Source: Chitinophagaceae bacterium
Lineage (GTDB): Bacteria; Bacteroidota; Bacteroidia; Chitinophagales; Chitinophagaceae
DNA length: 64,000 bases
NCBI GenBank assembly: GCA_004173235.1
Contig: SEAC01000026.1
Location: 37,143 to 101,142, forward strand
Direction of reading: 5' to 3'
The position numbers and the translations under genes were made by a program. The notes under the pieces were generated by a model. It worked only from the letters and a program-made list of their open reading frames with translations, searched no databases and was not told the DNA's origin. This document shows positions 17,470 through 26,437 of this stretch, piece after piece (the first letter of the stretch is position 1; each line of letters starts with the position of its first letter).

Positions 17470-17969
17470 ACTTCATTAGCTTTATCCTGCTGCAACTTGA
17501 TTATTTTGGAGAGCATCGTTAGGCATCTCCAAACAGTAAGAAACACAACCATCACCCCGAATAGGTCGTAAGCAAAAATGATGAGAGTATTTGAAAGTGG
17601 AACTATGAGCTTTAAAATATAGCCCAGAAGTGAGACTAATGTAAGAGATAAAATTGCATGCTTAAGATGGTGGACAGTTCGAAAGTAGAAACTGGTCGTA
17701 AAGAAGAACTTGAATGTGCTAGTTGGCCTTTTACCTGCATTCGCATCATCGAATGAACTCTTAAAGGAGATTAATACTGTCAACAGCGTAAGGACGAAGC
17801 CAGCCAGAGTAAGAGCAATAGTTGATAAGTCAGAAACTATCGAGTTTAGCTTCTCCCGGTCAGGAATTGCAACTTTGTTACTGACAAAATAATACGAAAC
17901 CGTACTCGCAACAAATGTTGCAATTACGAAATCCCAAAGCAGTGGACGCTTAAAGTAAAAGTCAGTCAT
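17466..17969 (-). CDS. Four-helix membrane protein, second gene of an unrecognised pair
   Basis: A 167-residue integral membrane protein. Four hydrophobic helices are visible at about 9-28, 47-68, 106-124 and 128-147, with short charged loops and a soluble C-terminal tail (KIIKLQQDKANEV). No enzymatic motif is seen. Its ATG overlaps the TGA of the upstream gene (ATGA), so it is translationally coupled to the soluble 327-residue protein. A small membrane protein coupled to a soluble protein, beside other defence genes and the att site, fits a sensor plus membrane-effector abortive-infection pair. That role is inference, and I do not recognise the family. Confidence 0.7.
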   Translation of the reverse strand: MTDFYFKRPLLWDFVIATFVASTVSYYFVSNKVAIPDREKLNSIVSDLSTIALTLAGFVLTLLTVLISFKSSFDDANAGKRPTSTFKFFFTTSFYFRTVHHLKHAILSLTLVSLLGYILKLIVPLSNTLIIFAYDLFGVMVVFLTVWRCLTMLSKIIKLQQDKANEV

Positions 17970-18949
17970 CTAAAGGTTTCTACAAATGCTGAGAAATCAT
18001 CTTTTATTAAATCATACCATGCCCGGCCTCCGTTAAGAGTTGATGGGTTCACGTGCTTAATTACCTCTTTCTTTCCTTTGACCAAATTAAAAGACTCTTC
18101 TCTCCCATCTTCAGTTTGATACCTAATTACAAAATTATCGAATAGGTCAACGTTTACAGGCTTTTCCTTGAAGAGTGTCAAGAATTTCTTCGCCATCGCA
18201 TTACCGTGAACGTTTAACTCCGAGCTTTCGTATTGCTTACCGGGAGTTTGAAATAATGCTTCAACCTTTAGAAATTTTGGATTGTAAATGTTACCCATGT
18301 GGGTCATGCCCGACAAATAGCTATTTCTAGCCTCGGTATCAACGGCCTTCAAATTCCCGGGTTGAATCTTTATTTCAAATTGCAAAACATTCTTGAGTTC
18401 TGCCAGAGCTTTATCAACGGGTACGTCCATGAACATGTCAACGTCAGTAGCTCTCGCGAGATTTAATTTATCTCTGGCTATTACCCGTAAGTAAAATTCT
18501 AAATCAGAATCTCTAGGCCCTTCATGATTGTACTCAACGCACATAATTACCTTGGATGTGCTATAATCAATAAAAAAGTGAGTTTCTTCAGCAATCTGCC
18601 CTTTGCTGACATCAAGCTCTATTAGTTTGTAGGTTTCGGCCGGCTTCAGTTTCGGAACCTTACCTTTTCTCAAAAGAGCGATTGAACCGACAATAATCTT
18701 CTCTTTGAGCATGAAGTAACAGTTAGTTACAAACAAAGGGCGGGATACAGTGTCTTTTCGACCCTCATGCCTTTCAGCAAGAATACCTTTTCCATCACGT
18801 TGCTCCTTGTTCAGATAAACGGCAACATCATAGATAATATTTCCACTGTGCTTATTAGTTACTTCCTTATATGGAGTGAACTTTATCTCGAAGAAGTGGA
18901 AACGAAATGGAACTTTGTCCTTATCCTCAAGGTGGTTGGAGCTTGTCAT
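17966..18949 (-). CDS. Unrecognised soluble protein, first gene of a pair with a membrane protein
   Basis: A 327-residue soluble protein from the ATG at 18949. It has a mostly beta N-terminal half (FRFHFFEIKFTPY, then NCYFMLKEKIIVGSIALL) and a C-terminal half of mixed structure (FLKVEALFQTPGKQYESSEL, then FDNFVIRYQTEDGREESFNL). I do not recognise the domain and see no catalytic signature. Its stop interlocks with the start of the four-helix membrane protein. It is the last gene before attR, a place where cargo genes are often swapped. A role as sensor or regulator of the membrane partner is possible but unproven. Confidence 0.65.
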   Translation of the reverse strand: MTSSNHLEDKDKVPFRFHFFEIKFTPYKEVTNKHSGNIIYDVAVYLNKEQRDGKGILAERHEGRKDTVSRPLFVTNCYFMLKEKIIVGSIALLRKGKVPKLKPAETYKLIELDVSKGQIAEETHFFIDYSTSKVIMCVEYNHEGPRDSDLEFYLRVIARDKLNLARATDVDMFMDVPVDKALAELKNVLQFEIKIQPGNLKAVDTEARNSYLSGMTHMGNIYNPKFLKVEALFQTPGKQYESSELNVHGNAMAKKFLTLFKEKPVNVDLFDNFVIRYQTEDGREESFNLVKGKKEVIKHVNPSTLNGGRAWYDLIKDDFSAFVETFR

Positions 18950-19187
18950 CACTGTGGTTTAGGCGTTAGAGTTGGTTTGATTGCGCTACAAGTTATTAAA
19001 ACATGGGTAATTACAGAATAACTCCTTTTGGTTGATGTTTTGAAATGTCTTCCAGCTTCATATGTATCCACTTTTCGGTCAAACACTCAAATGACATCTA
19101 AAAAAGCTTTTTACAGAATATTCACCGGGCTTTTAGAGGTCGCAAAACAGTTACCACATGCTCACATCAAATCATAACTCATTGATA

Positions 19188-19229
19188 CTGTTAATCAGAG
19201 GGTCTCAGGTTCAAGTCCTGAAGGGGGAG
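19188..19229 (+). tRNA. 3' half of tRNA-Asn(GTT): attR of the island
   Basis: The sequence reads as the anticodon loop CTGTTAA (19188-19194, anticodon GTT), the 3' anticodon strand TCAGA, the variable loop GGGTC, the T stem TCAGG/CCTGA closing the loop TTCAAGT (19205-19221), the 3' acceptor strand AGGGGGA and discriminator G229. The sequence upstream does not supply a matching 5' half: TGATA cannot pair with TCAGA. So this is the displaced end of a tRNA gene whose 5' half should lie left of the window. The crossover probably lies in or near the anticodon loop. Confidence 0.88.
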
Positions 19230-19237
19230 CTGAAATC

Positions 19238-19274
19238 AAAGGGTTACACTCGAAAGAGCGATAACCCTTTTTTA
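19238..19274 (+). terminator. Rho-independent terminator of the original tRNA-Asn
   Basis: AAAGGGTTA at 19238-19246 pairs perfectly with TAACCCTTT at 19262-19270, with an inner CTC-GAAA-GAG tetraloop hairpin and a T-run. It follows the tRNA 3' half by a few bases and is host sequence. Confidence 0.85.
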
Positions 19275-19357
19275 TTTGCACGAACCCTCGCCGGCTGGCA
19301 TGCGCGACGAAGCCCGTCCTAATCGCCACGGATCCTGAATCATGCAAGCACCAATCC

Positions 19358-20122
19358 CTAAAGCAACTCGAACCCACCACCCACATGCAGCGTGGTTCCG
19401 TGCACGTAGCTGGCATCATCCGAACAAAGAAAAAGCGAACCATGCGCTACTTCTCTTGGCTCACCCAGGCGGCCAATCAGGCTCATAGAAGGAATAATGT
19501 CCTTTTCTTCAAGACCGAGGCCTTGTAAGGCTGCAGTGAGCATCGGGGTGCGGATGGCGCCGGGAGCTACAGAGTTTATTCGAATGCCCCGGATACCGTA
19601 TTCAAACGCCGCCGCCTTCGTCAACCCCACTACACCGTGCTTGAAAGCCTGGGAAGCCGGATTGCCTGCCGTGGGCTTGAAGGCATTGATCGACGAAATG
19701 TTGACGATCGATCCGCCATCAGCCTGCGCTAAAAACTGCCGGATCTCATACTTCATACACGAGGCCGTTCCTTTCAGATCCACGGCCTGCAAGCGATCCC
19801 AATAGTCCTCGTCAAGGTCTTCAAACTTGTTGTTGTCTGGTTTCAATGCCGCATTGTTCACGGCACAATCGAGACGGCCAAACCGGGTTACTGCAAATTT
19901 CACCATTGCTTCCACCTGCAACGCATCCGAAATGTCAACCTTGCAGAATGCCCCTACGCCACCAGCGGCAACAATTTAATTCACAACGGCATTGCCCGCT
20001 TCTTCATTGAAATCAGCGACCACAACCTTTGCTCCTTCTTCTGAAAAAAGTAGCGCCGTTTCCTTACCCATGCCCATTGCGGCACCGGTGATGATGGCCA
20101 CTTTGTTGTTTAACCGTTTCAT
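19358..20122 (-). pseudogene. SDR-family oxidoreductase, broken by an in-frame stop
   Basis: Read from the ATG at 20122 this is a short-chain dehydrogenase of about 254 residues with the Rossmann start [16 protein letters not shown], the NNAA motif, the catalytic serine in VNISSI and the usual C-terminal DDASYVHGTTLHVGGG. Codon 49 is TAA (19976-19978), following AVVN where a Glu codon (GAA) would be expected, so one change truncates the protein. The YxxxK catalytic tyrosine also reads Ser (PASQAFKH), which again argues against function. Downstream translation could restart inside the gene, but the cofactor-binding part would be lost. It is the first chromosomal gene beyond the island. Confidence 0.82.
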
Positions 20123-20166
20123 TTGTTTGTTTTAATTATTAAGAATAGTGTGCTAAAGTCAACGCA

Positions 20167-21084
20167 TTATACCTGCCTTTTGATCTTCCATATCGCGCCC
20201 GCCTCCGTTGTCATCGCTTCCACCTTCCCCTGAGCTTCGAGATCATGAAGAATCGCTTCCGCTTCGTCCAACGCCACATCGTAAAACACGGCATATTCCT
20301 TTAATGTAACTGTTGGGAAGCCCTCGAAAATGGCTTCCGAAGTGGCTGGTGTTTTCTTGGAAACCTCGGCCGTCAACAGTTTCAACAATGCCTGCTCATA
20401 CACATGGTAAGGCTTGCTTCCATACACTTTGAAACGGTTGTCTTCTGCATCAATAAAATAGATAGTCGGAAACCCTCTGACACCCCAGGCCTTTGCCACC
20501 GCCAGATCTTCTTCAAATAACAACGGTGCTTTTTCAGCGTAATCACGCTCGAATGTTGCCGCATCCAAACCTACTTCCTTCGCTGCCTGCTTCAAATGCT
20601 CAAGCTTCGTTATATTCTTCCTTTCAACGAAGACCATTTCTTTTATACGGCGGAGAAAGAGTGCAGCCTTGGCGCTGTCCTGCAGCTGCGCAGCTTTAAA
20701 AGCAATGGATGGCGGGTAAGAAGAGTGTAACGGATCTGCATTCCAAACTTCGCCATTGATCGGCATCTGGTAATGCGCGCCCGCTTCTTCCCAGTGCTTT
20801 GCCACGCTCTCCGGCCCATTCACATCACTACCGCCATACTCACTCCAACTCTTTAACAGCCCGCCCATCCGGTATTCAATGTCAAAGTAGTCGCCATACT
20901 CCTGCTTTAGCTTGCGCATCTGAGGCTCGATGCCCCAACAGGAAGAGCAAATGGGATCTGTGAAATACAAAAGCTTCACCGGCTTCTGCGCATTTGCGGC
21001 GCCGATGGACACAGTTTCGGCTACTTCACAAACACCTGTGGTGGTATCACAATGCAACCCTTGCGTTATTTCGTTATTCTCCAT
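20167..21084 (-). CDS. DsbA/FrnE-like thioredoxin-fold protein with C-terminal winged helix
   Basis: A 305-residue protein of the DsbA family (FrnE/SpxH-like branch). The redox motif CSSC lies in DPICSSCWGIEP near residue 45-56, the long helical insert follows, and the cis-Pro segment GVRGFPTIYF is near residue 195. No signal peptide is seen, so it is cytoplasmic, consistent with SpxH-type or disulfide-isomerase roles under stress. An extra C-terminal segment (about 255-305) looks like a small winged helix. The gene lies 44 bp upstream of the broken SDR gene and may have been co-transcribed with it. Two further cysteines (HCDTTTGVC) lie at the N-terminus. Confidence 0.8.
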   Translation of the reverse strand: MENNEITQGLHCDTTTGVCEVAETVSIGAANAQKPVKLLYFTDPICSSCWGIEPQMRKLKQEYGDYFDIEYRMGGLLKSWSEYGGSDVNGPESVAKHWEEAGAHYQMPINGEVWNADPLHSSYPPSIAFKAAQLQDSAKAALFLRRIKEMVFVERKNITKLEHLKQAAKEVGLDAATFERDYAEKAPLLFEEDLAVAKAWGVRGFPTIYFIDAEDNRFKVYGSKPYHVYEQALLKLLTAEVSKKTPATSEAIFEGFPTVTLKEYAVFYDVALDEAEAILHDLEAQGKVEAMTTEAGAIWKIKRQV

Positions 21085-21262
21085 GATTCTTTTTTTAGCG
21101 TTTGCAAACTGTATTTCTATCCCGCGCTCGTGATCAACAAAATTACCAATGGAGCCTACCGTCTTCCCTTACGTTCGGGCAAGAAAAACCATTGATTTTA
21201 GTCAATGGAAAACGACCGGAATCGGTGTATCTACGGCTACGGGCCTTTCGCTGGCAGAAAAG

Positions 21263-21298
21263 AAAAATCCGGAATAGATGCTTCTATCCCGGATCTTT
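21263..21298 (-). terminator. Terminator after the OmpA-family gene
   Basis: On the minus strand GATCCGGGATAGA pairs with TCTATTCCGGAT (one mismatch) around a short loop and is followed by a T-run. It lies just past the OmpA stop at 21313. Confidence 0.7.
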
Positions 21299-21312
21299 TG
21301 CTAAGCAGAACC

Positions 21313-23277
21313 TTAATTCCTCGGGAGAATATCAATGATCACAGTACGATTATAAAAGCGCTCTTCGGGATAGCCATTTTCAAAAGGTGCCATACCCTGT
21401 TCTTCACCAAATCCGTAGGTCTGAAATTGCACCCCGCTTCTTCCGGCACGTGCCAACGCTGCTTCAAGTATCGATTGCGTGCCGGCGGCACGGTCTTGAG
21501 ACAAGGAAAGATTATACGTTTCATCGCCGATGTTATCGGTATGACCGTGAATGCTCACCAGAGATCCGCTCGGGATGATCGGCGCTATGATATCGGCGAG
21601 AAACTTCTCGTATGAGGCAATGGACTTCGACTGATCGAAATCAAACAGGATGCTATACCGCAGCCCTTCCTGCACCGTTTCATCACGCTGCTCCAGGGTC
21701 AGGGCGCCCGGCTGTTCGATCGCCGATCCACCTTTCAAAACACCACGCATTTGCACCGCATAGCTGCCCCGGGGATTGCCGCCTAAAATGGTTTTGCCCG
21801 GCACCGAAGCCTGATCGCCGGTATAAGGGCCATAATGTTGCACCCGCCCCTGGTCGTCTGTCAGGTCCACGGTCCACGACGTGAGTGAACGCGCTGCGCC
21901 GGTGTTTGTAAAGATCACGTGGCTATCCAGTGGATCTTCCTGCAGTGCCGTTATCTGAACCGGCTTCAAAAAAGGCGAGGTGCTGCCACCCACTTGAAGA
22001 AACATCGCCGGCGAATTACTTATGATGTCTACACGACGGTCGCCCGCCTTCAGAAGAGCTAATTCCTGAGTCGCACCCGGCTGTTCGGAAGGAATGACCG
22101 GCTTATCGCGACCTACTGTAGTAATACGGGAAGGTTCAACTCCAAAGAGTGCAACGAGATAGGCCTTTACGCTTTCGGCCATCATCCTGCCTTCCGCAGG
22201 GTTTTTGTCAGCCGCGCCCTGGAGCGTGATGGTGCTTTGTGCATCCGCGCGAAGGCGGTCGCCAACGATATTCAGGATATTGTAGTAAACAGCCATCTGG
22301 CGCGACGAACGCCCGTTGCTAAGATTAGCCGGCTGTCCTTCCTGCAACTGAACTTCGCGGAAAGACGAGGCCTGACTGCTATTTAATTTCACATAACGGT
22401 TGGGGATCTCTACCGAACCATTATCGAAGAAGATGGAATTGCGCAAAGGAAAGGTTTCTTTCACGCGGCGATTGAGTGCCACTGTTTTCGGTGCGCGCAC
22501 AGAAAAGGCCACTCTGCCTTGATCAGCCGGGGCAACGTCGGGCAATGCAGCCAGCGGTACTCCTTTTGGCTTTACGCCAAACTTCAGGGCCATGCCTGCG
22601 CGCACCGTATACACCGACCAGGATTCTACCGACCTCGGATTGTGTCCGATGTTGGTCAGGAAGGATGCGAACGGAGAAAGCGTCATCTGCGTACCGGCTC
22701 CCGGCTTCGACAACGGAATGTCTACGCCCGCTCCCGCCTGCGCCGACAACAATACCTTGCGCACGTTGCTCCAGTCGCCACTCTTCTCAGCTTGCTTGTC
22801 TTGTGCATAGATGAAGGAGCGCGATACGTTGATGCTGACGGCAGGACCGGCAAATACATAAAAAGCTGAAGCAAAAGGAGCAATGCGCAGACTCGGTTCA
22901 ATCGCAACGTAGCTCAGGTTGGTGGACAACTCTGCCGGACAGTTGCAAGGAGCCATCACCTCATCGAAAGTGCCACCACGATTGTCGAAAGCGAGGTTCA
23001 GCATTCCACCCCAGACCTTACCGGGACGGTATTCGGCAAGCAAAGAAAAATAGGGCTTCACACCCCCACCCTTGTGGAAGGCTGTGGGTGCATAGACGGC
23101 GTTGTTGAGCGACTGCGTCACGCCCCGGTAGTAGTTCATGTTTACGGCACCCGACTCGCCAAACCACCACACCGGCTTTGAGGTTGGAGTCGGCTGGGCA
23201 AATGCAGGAGGGCCAGCCAGGATGGTAAGGGATAAGAGTGCGGCCGTGTTGCCTTTGAATTTAGAAAGTGCTGACAT
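21313..23277 (-). CDS. OmpA-family outer-membrane protein
   Basis: A 654-residue protein with an N-terminal signal peptide (cleavage near AFAQ, residue 28), an outer-membrane beta-barrel-like N-terminal part (about 30-235) and a long middle region. The C-terminal OmpA domain (about 545-650) shows the peptidoglycan-binding pattern FDFDQSKS, GHTDNIGDETYNLSLSQDRA and YGFGEEQ. A weaker second OmpA-like stretch lies around 325-430 (QGAADKNPAEGRMMAESVKA), suggesting an internal duplication. It probably anchors the outer membrane to peptidoglycan. It is in the same orientation as the downstream oxidoreductase, separated from it by a terminator, and follows the ice-binding lipoprotein gene by 57 bp. 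Confidence 0.85.
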   Translation of the reverse strand: MSALSKFKGNTAALLSLTILAGPPAFAQPTPTSKPVWWFGESGAVNMNYYRGVTQSLNNAVYAPTAFHKGGGVKPYFSLLAEYRPGKVWGGMLNLAFDNRGGTFDEVMAPCNCPAELSTNLSYVAIEPSLRIAPFASAFYVFAGPAVSINVSRSFIYAQDKQAEKSGDWSNVRKVLLSAQAGAGVDIPLSKPGAGTQMTLSPFASFLTNIGHNPRSVESWSVYTVRAGMALKFGVKPKGVPLAALPDVAPADQGRVAFSVRAPKTVALNRRVKETFPLRNSIFFDNGSVEIPNRYVKLNSSQASSFREVQLQEGQPANLSNGRSSRQMAVYYNILNIVGDRLRADAQSTITLQGAADKNPAEGRMMAESVKAYLVALFGVEPSRITTVGRDKPVIPSEQPGATQELALLKAGDRRVDIISNSPAMFLQVGGSTSPFLKPVQITALQEDPLDSHVIFTNTGAARSLTSWTVDLTDDQGRVQHYGPYTGDQASVPGKTILGGNPRGSYAVQMRGVLKGGSAIEQPGALTLEQRDETVQEGLRYSILFDFDQSKSIASYEKFLADIIAPIIPSGSLVSIHGHTDNIGDETYNLSLSQDRAAGTQSILEAALARAGRSGVQFQTYGFGEEQGMAPFENGYPEERFYNRTVIIDILPRN

Positions 23278-23334
23278 AATGTTCTTTGAAATTTGTGGGA
23301 AGTTGGCGCGTGCAAAGAGCTGCGCACCGTTTTG

Positions 23335-25164
23335 TTAGTTCGGAACGTTGATCGTTGTATTCACCATCGTTACCGAAGCATTAAGCGAAATGGCACGACC
23401 ATTCAGCACCGTTTGCACGGCATTGCCGGCAGTGGAGAAGGTCATACCCGCAGAGGAGAGGATTGTACCCGTCATCACGCCGCCGCCGGCACCATTGATG
23501 GTTGCTGCGGTACCTACATACCAATACACATTTTTCGCTTGTGCACCATTGGTGAGCACTACGCTGCGTGCGCCGGCGGGCCCGGCAACCCCCACGGTAA
23601 GACTTGTTGGTGCCTGGAAGATCCATACGGCATTCGGATCACCTTGTGCATCCAACATAAGATTGCCGTTCGTGATCTTGAAGGTGCCGCTGGCCGATTT
23701 ATACACGCCCGGAGCTAACGTGAGATTACCCAATTCACCTGCTCCGGGATCTGTACCACCCGGTCGCGAAGCCGGAGATATGGCGAGATATGCAGCATTG
23801 GCGTCACTCAAGCCCTGAGTGGCAATAGCGAAGGAAGCCGCAGAACCCGGGGGCGGCGGTGCCGTATGGATCCGGCCGGTTACCAGGCCGATGTTCAACG
23901 GCGTTTCCGTATATACCGCACCCGTTGTGCCGTCGTGAAAGCCCGTAACCACTGTGGATACGCCGGTGGTGCCGATGCTGCCGTTGTTGATCTCCGTATT
24001 AATACCCTGGTTCGTAATACCGGCGCTTCCGCCAAACACGCCGAACTGCGCCGCCGTTCCCAGCAATGAAGGGGGCAGTACAACTACCGAAACCGCTGTA
24101 GTGAAGGTCCACACGTAGTTGCTCGCCAACGTGTTTCCGGCAACGTCCGCCGCGCCGGTAGTGATCGTGGCGGTATAGAGTGCGCCCGGCAACAGTGCGG
24201 CCGAGGGTGTAAACGTGGCCGTGTTGCCCGCGTACGTTACCGATCCGCCCACAACGTTCGTACCCTGCTTCACGGTGAACGTGTTCGTATTCAGCGTCGC
24301 CGGATTCATTGCCTTGCTGAATGTTGCTGCAATGGTGCTGTTGGCAGGTACGTTGATAGCGCCGTTGGCAGGATTCGTGGAAGTGACGGTTGGCGGCGCT
24401 CCGGTGGCAAAGCTCCAGGTAAAGTTGCTGGCGAGGGCGTTGCCTGCCGTGTCTTTAGCACCGGTAGTAATGGTTCCCGTATATACCGAATTGGCAGTCA
24501 GTGCCGTAGTGGGCGTAAACGTAGCGGTCATGCCGGAGTAGCTCACTGTGCCCGGCACTATTGAAGTACCCTGCCGTATCACCACCGAAGTGGAATTGAT
24601 CGTAGCCGGATTCATTACCGTGCTGAATAGTGCCGTCAGCACTTTGTTGAGCGGCACATCCGAAGCTCCATTTGCCGGATCGGTAGAAACGACCGTAGGA
24701 ACCGCTCCCGTATTGAAGGACCATACGTAGTTCGCAACCATGGCCGTTCCGGCAGGATCCCTGACTGCATTCGTGATGGTGCCCGTATAAACAGTATTGG
24801 CTGCGAGCGGGGTGACGGGTGAGAAGGTTGCCGTCATGCCCGTATAGCTGATAGTGCCTGCGATCGGCGTGCTGCCTTGCTGCACGGTAAAAGTGGACGC
24901 ATTGATCGTTGCTGCATCCATCACCTCGTTAAAGGTTGCAGTGATGGTATGTATGGTAGAAACGTTGATCGCTCCGTTGGCAGGATCGGTCGAAACAACA
25001 ACCGGACAAACACCAATGGTACCAGTGTCGTCCGACTCTTTCGAACAACCAAAGCAAAATACGAGTAGGAATAAGGCCGTCAGCCATCTGGAAGGGCGTA
25101 ACGTGTTCAAGTAAAATAACGGACGCGGAGGCGTTGCCTCCATGGAGGCGGTAAATTTTCTCAT
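23335..25164 (-). CDS. Lipoprotein with three Big_5 Ig-like repeats and an ice-binding (DUF3494) domain
   Basis: A surface lipoprotein of about 609 residues from the ATG at 25164 (the ATG at 25143 is also possible). The signal ends in the lipobox VFCFGC. Three tandem Ig-like Big_5 domains of about 100 residues follow, each starting with the STDPANGA-type motif and ending WSFxTG. The C-terminal about 230 residues are a DUF3494 ice-binding/antifreeze-type domain, with LGTAAQFGVFGGSAG, the GNLTLAPGVYK segment, WIFQ and the repeated beta-solenoid strands. Family members bind ice or act as surface adhesins; both roles are possible here. The adjacent OmpA gene on the same strand may be co-expressed. 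Confidence 0.87.
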   Translation of the reverse strand: MRKFTASMEATPPRPLFYLNTLRPSRWLTALFLLVFCFGCSKESDDTGTIGVCPVVVSTDPANGAINVSTIHTITATFNEVMDAATINASTFTVQQGSTPIAGTISYTGMTATFSPVTPLAANTVYTGTITNAVRDPAGTAMVANYVWSFNTGAVPTVVSTDPANGASDVPLNKVLTALFSTVMNPATINSTSVVIRQGTSIVPGTVSYSGMTATFTPTTALTANSVYTGTITTGAKDTAGNALASNFTWSFATGAPPTVTSTNPANGAINVPANSTIAATFSKAMNPATLNTNTFTVKQGTNVVGGSVTYAGNTATFTPSAALLPGALYTATITTGAADVAGNTLASNYVWTFTTAVSVVVLPPSLLGTAAQFGVFGGSAGITNQGINTEINNGSIGTTGVSTVVTGFHDGTTGAVYTETPLNIGLVTGRIHTAPPPPGSAASFAIATQGLSDANAAYLAISPASRPGGTDPGAGELGNLTLAPGVYKSASGTFKITNGNLMLDAQGDPNAVWIFQAPTSLTVGVAGPAGARSVVLTNGAQAKNVYWYVGTAATINGAGGGVMTGTILSSAGMTFSTAGNAVQTVLNGRAISLNASVTMVNTTINVPN

Positions 25165-25265
25165 TTGTAGAAATACAGGGGGATAAATAAATAGCGGTTG
25201 CGCCAGGTCAAAATCATTTGGCAAACGACCACGTGAAAAGATGTGCGGAGCGCGTGCTGGAAAGC

Positions 25266-25910
25266 CTAATTCTTTCGCAGGCCCACGAGGCCAGCCAGTT
25301 TTTGTTTCTGAAGCGCCACTTCGCGCTCCTGGCTTTGCAGAGCGGTCTGGTTTTCTGTAATGCTTTTTTCAATGGCGAGCTTCTTGCGATCGAGCGCAAC
25401 ACCATCGGCAGCAAGATCTTTATACCGGTCTTCTGCTTTGATGATCACAGCATTCTGCTCCCTGATGTTTTGTTCCAGGTTGTACGCTTCAATGGCCGGC
25501 ACCAGGGTATTGAGATAAGCCTTTGCTTCTTCCATGGTGAGGTAATGCAGGTTGGCTCCTGCGCCGTCCCCTTCTTTGGGTGCGGTCAGCAGCAGGTACA
25601 ACACGGCGCTCCCCTTCTCCTGGCGGCTTTTTCGTTCTGCCTTGAAGTAGAGGTCGGCGTTACCGTCGGCATTACCTACGGGCTGAAGATTCCGAAACGC
25701 CGTAAACCCTTTGATGTTGGTGGCTTTGGACCTGCCTTTCTTGGAGAGGTAGTCGGCCAGTGCATCTGTTACAATTTCAGAAGGATAAGGCAGTTGAATT
25801 ACCGCGGCTTGCTGTAGTTCTCTCGAAACTTTGATCGTGCCCTCGGTAGCCTGGCCCGAAACGGCATGCGCGCACAGAAACAGGAGCGCTGCTGACAGAA
25901 ATTTTTTCAT
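25266..25910 (-). CDS. Secreted protein with C-terminal coiled coil, function unknown
   Basis: A 214-residue protein from the ATG at 25910, with a clear signal peptide (MKKFLSAALLFLCAHAVSGQ). The middle contains a region reminiscent of small periplasmic beta proteins (AVIQLPYPSEIVTDALADYL, then GFTAFRNLQPV). The C-terminal 70 residues are strongly helical and charged, with heptad-like spacing (KAEDRYKDLAADGVALDRKK and onwards), predicting a coiled coil. I do not recognise the family. It lies upstream of the ice-binding lipoprotein on the same strand and may share its promoter. Confidence 0.7.
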   Translation of the reverse strand: MKKFLSAALLFLCAHAVSGQATEGTIKVSRELQQAAVIQLPYPSEIVTDALADYLSKKGRSKATNIKGFTAFRNLQPVGNADGNADLYFKAERKSRQEKGSAVLYLLLTAPKEGDGAGANLHYLTMEEAKAYLNTLVPAIEAYNLEQNIREQNAVIIKAEDRYKDLAADGVALDRKKLAIEKSITENQTALQSQEREVALQKQKLAGLVGLRKN

Positions 25911-26437
25911 GAAAATGGGTAAGAGGCAGATTAAGGTAAGCAGCTGTAACGATTGGAACAATCGGAAGGCAAGAGTAGGAACGATTACAAAGTGCTGACG
26001 GTAAGTACCGATTAAGAGAATTGATTACCTTCTAGTATGCAATATCGTGCCACAACCCATCTATAATGAAGTAACCGCTTCGACGTTGCGCACACATCCT
26101 CTAACAACACGGCGGGCGCCGGTTCTTCGCCGGGAAAATAGTTTTTGAATTTGATCATCGCGATGAAACGAAGACAACGCTAAGCCGGTTGCGGACGCAC
26201 CGCGTCACATTCAGACTCATTAACCGGTAGAAACCGCCTGCTTATGAGCAATACGCGCCCATTAAAGAGATATCGGGTGACGCACGCCTGTCGACGCAGA
26301 ACCCTGGACCGGCACCGACCAAAGCCTCGGACAAGCAGCACGGAAACCGATCATGCACAAGAAAAAGGCACCATCATCCGCAATCGAACAGTAACTGTAA
26401 GCCTTAGTTTCCATGCAACGGACCGGTTATTGCACCC
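25911..26437. other. Intergenic stretch of about 530 bp
   Basis: This separates the divergent genes at 25910 and 26438. An open frame at 26244-26441 exists but is very Arg/His/Thr-rich and resembles no protein. No repeat, RNA or clear promoter was recognised. Confidence 0.4.

Larger units (their letters stand above)
1..19229. mobile_element. Integrated genomic island, right end at tRNA-Asn attR
   Basis: The block opens with a tyrosine recombinase on the + strand six bases from the window edge and ends at a detached tRNA-Asn 3' half at 19188-19229. This is the usual geometry when an element integrates at the 3' end of a tRNA gene: the intact tRNA and attL should lie just left of the window. 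The block is visibly A+T-rich, and the sequence becomes G+C-rich soon after 19230. The cargo is dominated by defence-type genes (AbiE, BsuBI/PstI-type restriction-modification, Shedu, ATPase plus DUF4276, HNH nucleases). No relaxase, coupling protein or type IV secretion gene is visible, so the element probably depends on a helper for transfer. The left boundary cannot be seen. Confidence 0.85.

Noticed and set aside
17466..18949. Kiwa (KwaA-KwaB) as an explanation for the membrane and soluble pair
   Set aside because: KwaA comes first in Kiwa, while here the soluble gene is first, and the soluble protein shows no pattern I can tie to KwaB. A structure comparison would settle it.
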